From Dermatophilus congolensis (lineage in GTDB: Bacteria > Actinomycetota > Actinomycetes > Actinomycetales > Dermatophilaceae), in NCBI GenBank assembly GCA_030538115.1, contig JAUNUP010000050.1:1-9156 (forward strand): a DNA stretch of 9,156 nt, read 5' to 3'. The first letter of the stretch is position 1; each line of letters starts with the position of its first letter. Below, piece after piece: positions 1 to 5,760 of this stretch. Below the pieces are notes generated by a model. That model worked only from the letters and a program-made list of their open reading frames with translations, was not told the DNA's origin and did not search any database. Position numbers and translations under genes: made by a program.

Positions 1-174
1 ACATCGACCCTCCGGGCGCCGCGTATCGGATCGACGGCCCTCCCCGGCCAGCACCAGACCGCGTGCCCAGGACGTGCCCGAAGACTCGCAATCAGCCGCA
101 ATTCACCGCCGCCGAGCTGTTCGATTTCTCGCCACACCCAGCGGTGAACCTTGACACTCGCACATCTGATCGGG

Positions 175-216
175 CTCCTAAAGCGGGTGTCGCAGGTTCG
201 AATCCTGCCTGGGGCA
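175..216 (+). pseudogene. 3' half of tRNA-Arg(CCU), probable attachment-site remnant
   Basis: The stretch reads as the 3' part of a tRNA in strict register. The anticodon loop is CTCCTAA (175-181, anticodon CCU at 177-179), followed by the 3' anticodon stem AGCGG (182-186) and variable loop GTGTC (187-191). The T arm is GCAGG-TTCGAAT-CCTGC (192-208), then the acceptor strand CTGGGGC (209-215) and discriminator A216; CCA is not encoded. An intact gene would need CCGCT just before the loop and GCCCCAG about 31 nt upstream. The sequence there (144-174) matches neither and has no D arm, so this is not a functional tRNA. Tyrosine-recombinase elements often recombine in the anticodon loop and leave exactly this 3' copy at their distal end. 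On that reading, an integrated element lies left of position 175 and the host chromosome resumes to the right. A simply decayed tRNA gene is the alternative. I see no convincing gene in 1-174. Confidence 0.75.
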
Positions 217-261
217 CTTTCTTTCTTCTCTGCCTGGCGCATCGGCCGTATCGTCCTGAGA

Positions 262-483
262 ATGCGCAGGAGATTCTCGTTGATCCTCGCTTCTGGGGCC
301 TTACTCCTGGCGGCGTTGGGCGGGTGCGGCTGGGTCGAGAAGCCCTGCTCCGATGGGTGGTACCCGGTGAAGCCCGCCGACGGCTCAGCTGGGGGCACCT
401 GCGTGGAGAACGGGCAACCGCCCCCTAGCGGATTCACCACCTACCCGCCTGGCCAGACACCCACCGAGTACCCCATCAAGTAG
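262..483 (+). CDS. small secreted lipoprotein (73 aa)
   Basis: The N-terminus has the form of a lipoprotein signal: MRRR, a hydrophobic stretch (residues 5-19), then lipobox LGGC with the lipidated cysteine at residue 22. The mature part is only about 52 residues. It has two further cysteines (29 and 47) that could form a disulfide, and a Pro/Tyr/Gly-rich tail. The pattern C-x2-G-x-YPV, then GGTCV, then PPxGF and YPPG resembles small actinobacterial lipoproteins of the Streptomyces SCO0607 type as I remember them; this is recollection, not a search. The ATG at 262 was chosen because it puts the basic residues directly before the hydrophobic core. The open frame continues upstream to 151, but those codons translate the tRNA remnant. 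No good Shine-Dalgarno is visible before the ATG. The function is unknown; it is probably anchored on the outer face of the membrane. Confidence 0.7.
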   Translation: MRRRFSLILASGALLLAALGGCGWVEKPCSDGWYPVKPADGSAGGTCVENGQPPPSGFTTYPPGQTPTEYPIK

Positions 484-590
484 TTCGGGAGTTCGGTAGC
501 CATGTTGGGCACGGCCACAGACTGCGAGCGATCCCCGCAGCGCCGCACCCAAGGCATGGCAAAAAGCGCATCACAGGCAGCCAGGAGCAG

Positions 591-606
591 TGTGACGCAT
601 ATCACA
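591..606. promoter_or_regulatory. CRP/GlxR-type binding site
   Basis: TGTGACGCATATCACA matches the CRP-family operator TGTGA-N6-TCACA at all ten conserved positions. In actinobacteria such sites are bound by the cAMP-responsive regulators GlxR (Corynebacterium) and Crp (Mycobacterium, Streptomyces). The preferred central TA of GlxR sites is absent; the spacer is CGCATA. The site lies 170 bp upstream of the DUF222 start, further than a typical activator position for the -10 at 764-769. It may serve another start site, act as a repressor or distal site, or be a chance match. Confidence 0.5.
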
Positions 607-661
607 TCCCCTCTGTCGTGTCGGGGCGCCCGGGATCCGTTGCGTGACAGGCTTTTTCGCC

Positions 662-751
662 GGTGATTCGACTAATTTTCTCGGCGCCGAATCCCGCTGG
701 CAGAGAACCCGATTCAGTGTCTATATAAACTGTTCAAGCATGGTGATTCGA
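662..751. repeat. GATTC motif cluster with 10-bp direct repeat
   Basis: GGTGATTCGA occurs identically at 662-671 and 742-751, exactly 80 bp apart. The core GATTC also occurs at 711-715, and its complement lies in CGAATC at 688-693. The latter forms an inverted repeat with GATTCG at 665-670 around a 17-nt spacer that includes the palindrome TCGGCGCCGA. Four copies of a 5-mer within 90 bp directly upstream of a promoter suggest an operator array, but no known regulator is recognised. Confidence 0.35.
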
Positions 752-763
752 ACGCATCAACGA

Positions 764-769
764 TAGTAT
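764..769 (+). promoter_or_regulatory. -10 hexamer of a probable leaderless promoter
   Basis: TAGTAT fits the actinobacterial TANNNT -10 pattern. It ends six nucleotides before the ATG at 776, so transcription would start at or next to the A of the start codon. No Shine-Dalgarno precedes this ATG (the spacer is CGCACC), which agrees with a leaderless mRNA. No convincing -35 element is present. TCGAAC at 748-753 resembles the left half of an actinobacterial SOS box, but the right half (CAACGA) is degenerate. Confidence 0.5.
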
Positions 770-775
770 CGCACC

Positions 776-2506
776 ATGATCGACACCTTCACCCTGGAGC
801 CCCGTGAGGCGGGTGCTTCGGCGTGGAGTGACGGTTATGAATGGGGGCGTGCCGGCTCCGATTACTGGAGCACTGTGCCCGACATCGGTGCGCCGGCGAC
901 TCCCGATGTCCTGAGTCTGATCGCTGAGGAGTTGCTCGCGCAGCTGGCCTCGGTTCGGCGGACGCTCGAGGCGATCCCTGAGCAGCTTGCCGGTGTGCAC
1001 TCCCCCGAGCTTGCCCGCATCACCGCCGAGGCCTGCGCCGTGGTGTCGGCCTCCGAAGCCGTTCGGGCCGCCATCGTTCTCGATGCGAACGCCCGGGGCG
1101 TGATCGCATCCTCCGACAATCCCCGCGTCGACCGGTTTGTGCAGCAGGCCTGCCGCGACGCCGGCGTGCCCGTCAGCAACCGACAAGCCCTCTCGCTCAA
1201 AGAGATCGCCGCCGCCTGCGACGGCCACGACATCACACCCCTGCGCGACGCCGTGACCAGTGGGCGGATCAGTGTCGACAGCGCCGCCGGCGCGGCGCGG
1301 TTCTACCGCACGATCAAATCCGCCATCGGGCCTGGCAACTGGGCGCCCGTTCTCGACACCGTCATCACGGCCGTCGCCGACGGTGCCACCCGTCGTGACC
1401 TCGACGGATGCGCCGATCAGATCATCGGCCAGTACGGAAAGGCCGGAGCCCTCGACCTCGACCACGAGGCCAAACACGTGCAGCGCGATGTCACCGCCTT
1501 CCGGCGCGACCGGCACGGCATGCTCACTGCGACCGTGCGCCTCGACCCCGCCTCCGAAACCGTCGTCACCGCCGCGCTCACCGCCCTCGCCGCGCCACAG
1601 CCCGCACCCGACGGCACGCACGACCTCCGCACCGCCGGGCAGCGCCGCGCCGACGCTCTCGTCACCCTCGCGGGCTTCGCCACGAAATACCACGGGGACA
1701 TCCCTGGAAGCGGTTCGAAAGCGCTCGTCCACGTCACGATCAGCCACGACGCCCTCACCACCGACCTCGCGGCCGAAGGCATCAACCCCTACAGCGGCCA
1801 CCGCCACGACTGCGTCTTCACCACCAGCATGCGCGCCACCGAAGCCGCCGCCCGCGCGGCCACCGGCCCCCACCCTCTCTTGCGTGACCTCGGCATCACC
1901 CACTCCGGGTCGGCCCCAGCCCCCGCGACGGCGGCATCGGAGATTCGGCAAGGCTCACGCGTCGAGACGACTCCCGGCGCTGATCGCTCTGAGGCCCACA
2001 CGTTGCCGCAGCCCGGCGCCCTGTCGACCGGCCGCGAACTCCTCGACTCCTCCGCCGACGCGCCCGCGTGCACCTGCGGCGCCGTCGAACGCAGCGTCGG
2101 CGTCACCGAGCACGGGCAGCGCCTCACCCCCGGCGAAGTGCGGATGCTCGCCTGCGACGCCGGCGTCATCCCCATCCTCCTCGGAGGCCGAGGCGAAGTA
2201 CTCGACGTCGGACGCAAACGACGCTGGATCAGCCCAGGTCAACGGGCCGCCCTCGTCGAGCGCGACGGCGGGTGCACGTTCCCCCGATGCGGAGCCCCAC
2301 CCTCCTGGTGCGACGGACACCACCTCATCGAATGGTCTCGCGGCGGCCCCACCGACCTCGACCACCTCGCTCTGCTCTGCCGACACCACCACCGCGAAAC
2401 CCACATGAAAGGCCACGTCGCAACCGCCACCCTGCTCGGGGTCACCTGGACGCGCTCCGACGGCACCCCCATCGGCAACACCCCACGCCCCGAACGCTGC
2501 ACCTGA
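776..2506 (+). CDS. DUF222 / 13E12-family protein with C-terminal HNH endonuclease domain
   Basis: This 576-residue protein has the usual size and layout of the actinobacterial DUF222 (13E12 repeat) family. The DUF222 helical region spans roughly residues 45-370. A low-complexity linker follows at about 378-430, then a short conserved region with YDAG-like spacing (DAGVIPILLGG, 461-471) and the HNH domain (about 485-545). In the HNH domain a zinc pair CTFPRC (Cys500, Cys505) is followed by WCDGHH (His515, His516), GGPTDLDH (523-530) and LLCRHHH (Cys535, His537-539). The middle position, often Asn in relatives (LDN), is His530 here; HNH folds tolerate this. The expected activity is metal-dependent DNA cleavage in the cytoplasm, but physiological roles of the family are poorly defined and many copies occur per genome. 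In Mycobacterium tuberculosis several 13E12 members are part of the DNA-damage response. The start at 776 follows a -10 hexamer at leaderless distance. The frame is intact and no transposase is adjacent. Confidence 0.92.
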   Translation: MIDTFTLEPREAGASAWSDGYEWGRAGSDYWSTVPDIGAPATPDVLSLIAEELLAQLASVRRTLEAIPEQLAGVHSPELARITAEACAVVSASEAVRAAIVLDANARGVIASSDNPRVDRFVQQACRDAGVPVSNRQALSLKEIAAACDGHDITPLRDAVTSGRISVDSAAGAARFYRTIKSAIGPGNWAPVLDTVITAVADGATRRDLDGCADQIIGQYGKAGALDLDHEAKHVQRDVTAFRRDRHGMLTATVRLDPASETVVTAALTALAAPQPAPDGTHDLRTAGQRRADALVTLAGFATKYHGDIPGSGSKALVHVTISHDALTTDLAAEGINPYSGHRHDCVFTTSMRATEAAARAATGPHPLLRDLGITHSGSAPAPATAASEIRQGSRVETTPGADRSEAHTLPQPGALSTGRELLDSSADAPACTCGAVERSVGVTEHGQRLTPGEVRMLACDAGVIPILLGGRGEVLDVGRKRRWISPGQRAALVERDGGCTFPRCGAPPSWCDGHHLIEWSRGGPTDLDHLALLCRHHHRETHMKGHVATATLLGVTWTRSDGTPIGNTPRPERCT

Positions 2507-2510
2507 TCCC

Positions 2511-2531
2511 GCCGTCTCCTACACCGACGGC
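2511..2531 (+). terminator. weak hairpin after the DUF222 gene
   Basis: GCCGTC (2511-2516) and GACGGC (2526-2531) form a 6-bp stem with a 9-nt loop, starting 4 nt after the stop codon. No T tract follows, so it could be a factor-assisted terminator or merely chance in GC-rich DNA. The remaining sequence up to 2712 holds no supported gene. Confidence 0.3.
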
Positions 2532-2712
2532 TCAGGCGAACGACACAGCGCTCGAACCGCCCGCTCTCCACGGCCGAGTAGGCACCCCGCTCACGCATCC
2601 CTGTCGTGCCCGAACGAGGGTAGACCCCGACGTCGCCTCCGGGGCCGACCGAGGGTGCCACCTGGGCAGAACCCGATAGAAGCCTGTGAGCAGGATTCAT
2701 AGCGTGGAACAC

Positions 2713-3603
2713 ATGATGACCACGACCGAAGCCACACACCTCGCACCCCGCGCCGAAGGAGCCGAGCGGCTCCCGATCCAGGCGCGCTACGACCATCCGT
2801 GGCTGTTCTTCTTCCTCGCGACCGCAATCCCGTGGGCGATGTGGATTCCGGCAGCCTGGTTGAGCGGGCAGGGCACGCAGTGGCTGCCGGTCGTCTCCGC
2901 GCTCGGAGTCCTCGGCCTCGTCGCGCCCCTGGGCGTCGTCCTCTGGATGACCCGCCACGACGCCGAACTCCGTCGCGATGTGCTGCGGCGGGTCGTCAAC
3001 TTCCGTGAGGTGAAGCCGATCTGGTGGGCCGCCGCGTTCGGGATGATGCCCCTCGCCATCATCGTCGCCACGACGATCTCGCTGTTCTTCGGCTACTCCC
3101 CCGACCAGTTCGCCTGGCGCGGCGGCGCGACCTTCAGCGCCGGACTTCTTTCCGGGTGGGTCGTGCTCGTGCTCGCACCCATCGTCGAAGAACTCGCCTG
3201 GCACTCCTACGGCACCGACGCGCTGCACACCCGCTTCTCGATCTTCACGACCTCCATGGTGTTCATCCCGATCTGGGCCATCTGGCACCTGCCGCTGGCG
3301 TTCATCAGCGGCTCGTCGCAGGCTCAGACCGCGGAGCAGGGGCTGCTGCACTCCCTCAACTTTCCGCTCAGCATGATCCCGTTCGTGCTGCTCATGAACT
3401 GGATCTACTACCGCAGCGGCCGCAACATCACGGTCACGATCGTGTTCCACCTCGCCGCCAACCTCATCACGCAGATCCTCGCCACACACCCCGACACCGA
3501 GGTCATGGCAACCGGCGTACTGCTCGTCGTGACCGCCGTCGTGGTGTGGAAAGACCGGGCCTTGTTCTTCGCCCCGGCCATCGGCACCCGCGCGCACGCC
3601 TAG
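2713..3603 (+). CDS. CPBP-family intramembrane metalloprotease-like protein
   Basis: This polytopic membrane protein belongs to the CPBP (CAAX protease and bacteriocin-processing, Abi) family. Counting from this ATG (296 aa), hydrophobic segments lie near residues 30-51, 58-80, 105-127, 145-160, 180-200, 222-233 and 266-280. The three motifs are recognisable. Motif 1 is VEELAWHSYG (Glu159, Glu160), motif 2 is IWHLPL (His192) and motif 3 is FHLAANL (His246, Asn250). Motif 1 normally reads EExxxRG; here Arg is His164 and Gly is Ser. The Glu and His residues expected to bind zinc are present, so proteolysis remains possible, but no substrate is known. The start is uncertain. In-frame alternatives are GTG 2686, GTG 2704 (AGGA eight bases upstream) and ATG 2716, all before the first membrane segment. 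A TANNNT hexamer TAGCGT (2700-2705) could give a leaderless mRNA from 2713. It stands alone between two unrelated units; related proteins act in prenyl-protein processing, bacteriocin immunity or signalling. Confidence 0.85.
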   Translation: MMTTTEATHLAPRAEGAERLPIQARYDHPWLFFFLATAIPWAMWIPAAWLSGQGTQWLPVVSALGVLGLVAPLGVVLWMTRHDAELRRDVLRRVVNFREVKPIWWAAAFGMMPLAIIVATTISLFFGYSPDQFAWRGGATFSAGLLSGWVVLVLAPIVEELAWHSYGTDALHTRFSIFTTSMVFIPIWAIWHLPLAFISGSSQAQTAEQGLLHSLNFPLSMIPFVLLMNWIYYRSGRNITVTIVFHLAANLITQILATHPDTEVMATGVLLVVTAVVVWKDRALFFAPAIGTRAHA

Positions 3604-3717
3604 ACCGCGGCCTCGATCAAGCATCGTGAGAGGTCAGGAGCGCGTTTTTCCCTCTCGCTAACCGCTTCTGCCGTTGTTAAGGTGTCGCCGAACGTCATTA
3701 CGGAAGACGAGGCCGAA

Positions 3718-4254
3718 ATGGACAGCGACGGAGCCGGACTGCTCACGATCATCGTTCTCGTCGGCCTGCTGGCGACGCACTACGCCTCCGGGCGTGACGA
3801 ACCGACCAACGCAGAGACCGGCAGCACCACCGTGGCTTCGGCCCAGCGCGGCACGAACCCCGGCGGCTCCGGCAACTCGGGAGACTCCAACGGCTCCAAC
3901 GGCACGGGCGAGCACGTCGTCACGATCGGCACCGACGTGCTCTTCGAATTCGGCACCGCGCAGCTCACGCCGACGGGTGCGGGCCGTGTCGCGTCGGTCG
4001 CGACGAAGGCCCCGCAGAAGGCGACCGTGCAGGTCAACGGCCACACTGATTCGGTGGGTGGCTCGTCGGCGAACCAGCGCCTCTCCGAGCAGCGAGCCCG
4101 CGCGGTCGCGACCGCGATCGAGACGGCCCGGCCCGACCTCCGTCTCAGGGTCAAGGGATTCGGTGAGTCCCAGCCGGTGGCCGACAACACCCGCTCCGGC
4201 CGTGACTACCCCCAGGGCCGCGAAAAGAACCGCCGCGTCGAGATCCGCTACTGA
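3718..4254 (+). CDS. membrane-anchored OmpA-like peptidoglycan-binding protein
   Basis: The 178-residue product has one N-terminal membrane segment (about 7-24), a Gly/Ser/Asn-rich linker (about 35-64) and a C-terminal OmpA-like domain (about 66-178). The domain carries the family signature: GHTD (Asp111), Asn119, then RLSEQRARAV with Arg126, and a closing NRRVEIRY. The Asp and Arg are the residues known to grip the peptide stem of peptidoglycan. The protein is therefore probably an exported wall-binding anchor. The ATG at 3718 is preferred because GAGG (3709-3712) sits five bases upstream; an in-frame GTG at 3682 would add 12 polar residues and lacks a comparable site. It is the first gene of a tight operon, with the next start only 2 bp after its stop. 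MotB has a similar layout, but the membrane segment here has no proton-channel aspartate and no motA is present. A possible -35 (TTGTTA, 3674-3679) lacks a good -10. Confidence 0.87.
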   Translation: MDSDGAGLLTIIVLVGLLATHYASGRDEPTNAETGSTTVASAQRGTNPGGSGNSGDSNGSNGTGEHVVTIGTDVLFEFGTAQLTPTGAGRVASVATKAPQKATVQVNGHTDSVGGSSANQRLSEQRARAVATAIETARPDLRLRVKGFGESQPVADNTRSGRDYPQGREKNRRVEIRY

Positions 4255-4256
4255 CC

Positions 4257-5003
4257 GTGGAGATCGAAGCACTCGTCGAGGCCGCGCAAGCCGAATCGCT
4301 CGCCCCCGAGCAGGTGGTCGCCACGTTGGAGGGCGGGTTCGAACTTTTCGTCGGCGCGTACGACGCGGGCAACTACGAGCGGGCGGTCTGGGTCGGAGAA
4401 TGCCTGCTCACAGTGGCTGAACGCAACCTTGGCCCCAGTAATTCGGCCACGGCAGGAGTACGCAGCAACCTCGCCATCGCCTACGGTGCCGCGGGCCGAC
4501 CAGGCGACGCGATCCCCCTCCTCGCAGCGGCGCTCGAGGCAGTCGAACGCGATCACGGCCCCGACCACCCCGAGACCCTGGCCGCACGCAGCAACCTCGG
4601 CGTCGCGTATGCGCAGGCAGGGCGCGTGGCGGAGGCGATCCCGATGTTCGAGGCGGGCGTCGCCGCGGCCGAACGCGACCACGGCCCCGACCATCAGGCC
4701 ACATTCGGTGCCCGCCTCAATCTCGCGCGGGCGCTGCTCGCCGCCGACCGCGCCGCGGAAGCCGTACCTATGTGGGAAGAGGCATCCACGACCGCCGAGC
4801 GTCTGTTCGGCCCGGAGAGCCCCGAGCGCCTCGCCGTGCAGAAGAACCTGGCGGCCGGCTACCTCGCTCTCGACCGCTTCGACGACGTCATCACCGTCTG
4901 CGAGGCCACCCTCCCGGTCATGGAGCGCGTGCTGGCGCCGGGCCACCCGAACATCGCCGTGGTCCGAGACACCCTCGACGTCGCCCGGCGCGCTACCTCG
5001 TGA
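4257..5003 (+). CDS. tetratricopeptide (TPR, kinesin-light-chain type) repeat protein
   Basis: This is a 248-residue protein with no signal peptide or membrane segment. After an N-terminal helical part (1-55) come four full 42-residue TPR units and a partial fifth, beginning near residues 59, 101, 143, 185 and 227. Each has the form G-P-x-(H/S)-x-x-T/P then NLAxAY and AxxxxEAIPM, as in actinobacterial TPR_10/TPR_12 arrays. The repeats are recent enough to show in the DNA: CGCAGCAACCTCG recurs at 4461 and 4587, and GAACGCGA-CACGGCC at 4545 and 4671, both exactly 126 bp apart. Such superhelices bind protein partners. The GTG start lies 2 bp after the upstream TGA, so translation is probably coupled to the OmpA-like gene, and the phosphatase gene follows after 4 bp. 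A cytoplasmic scaffold for this operon is a reasonable inference; the partner is unknown. Confidence 0.87.
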   Translation: MEIEALVEAAQAESLAPEQVVATLEGGFELFVGAYDAGNYERAVWVGECLLTVAERNLGPSNSATAGVRSNLAIAYGAAGRPGDAIPLLAAALEAVERDHGPDHPETLAARSNLGVAYAQAGRVAEAIPMFEAGVAAAERDHGPDHQATFGARLNLARALLAADRAAEAVPMWEEASTTAERLFGPESPERLAVQKNLAAGYLALDRFDDVITVCEATLPVMERVLAPGHPNIAVVRDTLDVARRATS

Positions 5004-5007
5004 CGTC

Positions 5008-5634
5008 GTGACGCAGACAACGACCCGCATCGATCTGGTTCGCCACGCGGAGTCGGAAATGAACCTACAGGCCGCAGCCCTGATCGGTGGCCGCAGCAAC
5101 CACACCCCGCTCAGCCCGGCCGGCGAGGCCGCAGCGCTGGCACGAGGCCGTGAACTCGCCTCGACCGGGTACCGCCCGGATGCGATCTACAGCACCAACG
5201 CGATCCGCTCGGAGGCGACGGCGCGGCTTCTGATCGAGGGTGCCGCGTGGTCGCTGACACCCGAGGTCGAGGACGGTCTCCTCGAACTGTCGCAAGGCGC
5301 TTCCGAGGGGCAACCGCGCGAGCAATGGTGGACCCCCGAGGCCCAGGCCGCAGTGGCCGCCGACCCACTCCGCCATCGTCTGGCCCCCGACGGCGAGAAC
5401 CACGAGGAGGTGCAGGCCCGCATGCGCGCGGCTCTGCAACGCATCGCCGCAGGTCACAGTGGAGGTCACGTGCTGGCGGTCGGTCACGGCATCGCGATGC
5501 GCACCCTCGTCTGGTCACTGCGCGGCGGCAGTCACGCGGACTTCCGAGCCCTCGTCCTCCCGAACTTGGCGATGGTGTCGTTCGAGGTCGGCAACGACAT
5601 TCGGCTCGTGGATCCCGCGGCGCTCATCGTGTGA
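5008..5634 (+). CDS. histidine phosphatase (phosphoglycerate-mutase-like) family protein
   Basis: The 208-residue product fits the size of branch-1 histidine phosphatases. The catalytic motif LVRHAES has the phospho-accepting His13 preceded by Arg12. Arg67 (TNAIRSEAT) is the second phosphate-pocket arginine, Glu93 (LLELSQGASEG) is the likely proton donor, and VGHGIAMR supplies the second His160. All key residues are present, so it should be an active phosphatase or mutase. The substrate cannot be read from sequence; the family covers phosphoglycerate mutases, cobalamin-pathway phosphatases, sugar-phosphate phosphatases and protein phosphatases. GTG 5008 was chosen because it is 4 bp after the TPR stop and five residues before the first beta strand. 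The frame is open further upstream to 4429, but that part overlaps the TPR gene and is Pro/Arg-rich shadow sequence. It is the last gene of the OmpA-like/TPR/phosphatase operon. No signal peptide is seen, so it is cytoplasmic. Confidence 0.88.
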   Translation: MTQTTTRIDLVRHAESEMNLQAAALIGGRSNHTPLSPAGEAAALARGRELASTGYRPDAIYSTNAIRSEATARLLIEGAAWSLTPEVEDGLLELSQGASEGQPREQWWTPEAQAAVAADPLRHRLAPDGENHEEVQARMRAALQRIAAGHSGGHVLAVGHGIAMRTLVWSLRGGSHADFRALVLPNLAMVSFEVGNDIRLVDPAALIV

Positions 5635-5651
5635 GCTCGCCGATCGAGGGT

Positions 5652-5669
5652 CGCGGAGGCCAGGCCGCG
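5652..5669 (+). terminator. short GC hairpin after the phosphatase gene
   Basis: CGCGG (5652-5656) pairs with CCGCG (5665-5669) across an 8-nt loop, 17 nt after the stop of the three-gene operon. There is no T tract, so termination is only a possibility. Confidence 0.25.
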
Positions 5670-5713
5670 TACCTCAACAGCTCAGGTCTCTCGTGGCGCG
5701 GGTCGATAGGCGA

Positions 5714-5736
5714 GCGGTAATCCTCTCCTGCGGTAA
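5714..5736. repeat. GCGGTAA direct repeat before the chemoreceptor gene
   Basis: GCGGTAA occurs at 5714-5720 and again at 5730-5736, a 16-bp centre-to-centre spacing, 24 bp before the chemoreceptor start. It could be a tandem operator for an unidentified regulator. No clear sigma-factor hexamers, including flagellar sigma-28 type, are seen in 5635-5760. A weak Shine-Dalgarno (AGAAGG, 5745-5750) lies ten bases before the ATG. Confidence 0.25.
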
Positions 5737-5760
5737 CGCATTTCAGAAGGGCTCACATAC

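Larger units (their letters stand above)
484..775. other. 292-bp intergenic region with regulatory motifs
   Basis: No coding region is supported here. The region separates the lipoprotein gene from the DUF222 gene and is more AT-rich near its right end, for example around 671-680 and 721-730. It holds a perfect TGTGA-N6-TCACA palindrome, a 10-bp perfect palindrome TCGGCGCCGA (681-690), a cluster of GATTC motifs in both orientations, and a -10-like hexamer just before the next start codon. I see no stem-loop followed by a T tract that would end transcription of the lipoprotein gene. Confidence 0.6.

Noticed and set aside
151..156. Exact TTGACA as a -35 promoter element before the lipoprotein gene
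   Set aside because: No acceptable -10 hexamer occurs 16-18 bp downstream (that position falls in the tRNA anticodon loop), so a promoter cannot be supported.
151..261. N-terminal extension of the lipoprotein from a TTG at 151
   Set aside because: These codons translate the tRNA remnant (the typical RVSQVRILPG-like peptide), and the signal peptide clearly begins at 262.
734..1951. 405-aa open frame on the - strand opposite the DUF222 gene
   Set aside because: It is a Gly/Val/Arg-rich shadow of the strongly supported + strand gene, without domain motifs; such frames are common in GC-rich DNA.
2239..3624. 461-aa open frame on the - strand across the HNH end and the CPBP gene
   Set aside because: The product is Arg/Asp/Gly-rich with no recognisable fold and is fully antisense to two real genes.
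3628..3656. Stem GAGAGG/CCTCTC after the CPBP gene as a terminator
   Set aside because: The 17-nt loop contains the T run, which should follow the stem rather than sit inside it; pairing is too short to be convincing.
3718..4254. Flagellar motor protein MotB
   Set aside because: The domain layout is similar, but the membrane segment lacks the essential aspartate, the plug region is absent and no motA gene is adjacent.
4429..5007. Upstream extension of the histidine phosphatase frame
   Set aside because: It overlaps the TPR gene and is Pro/Arg/Ser-rich; the phosphatase fold begins a few residues after GTG 5008.
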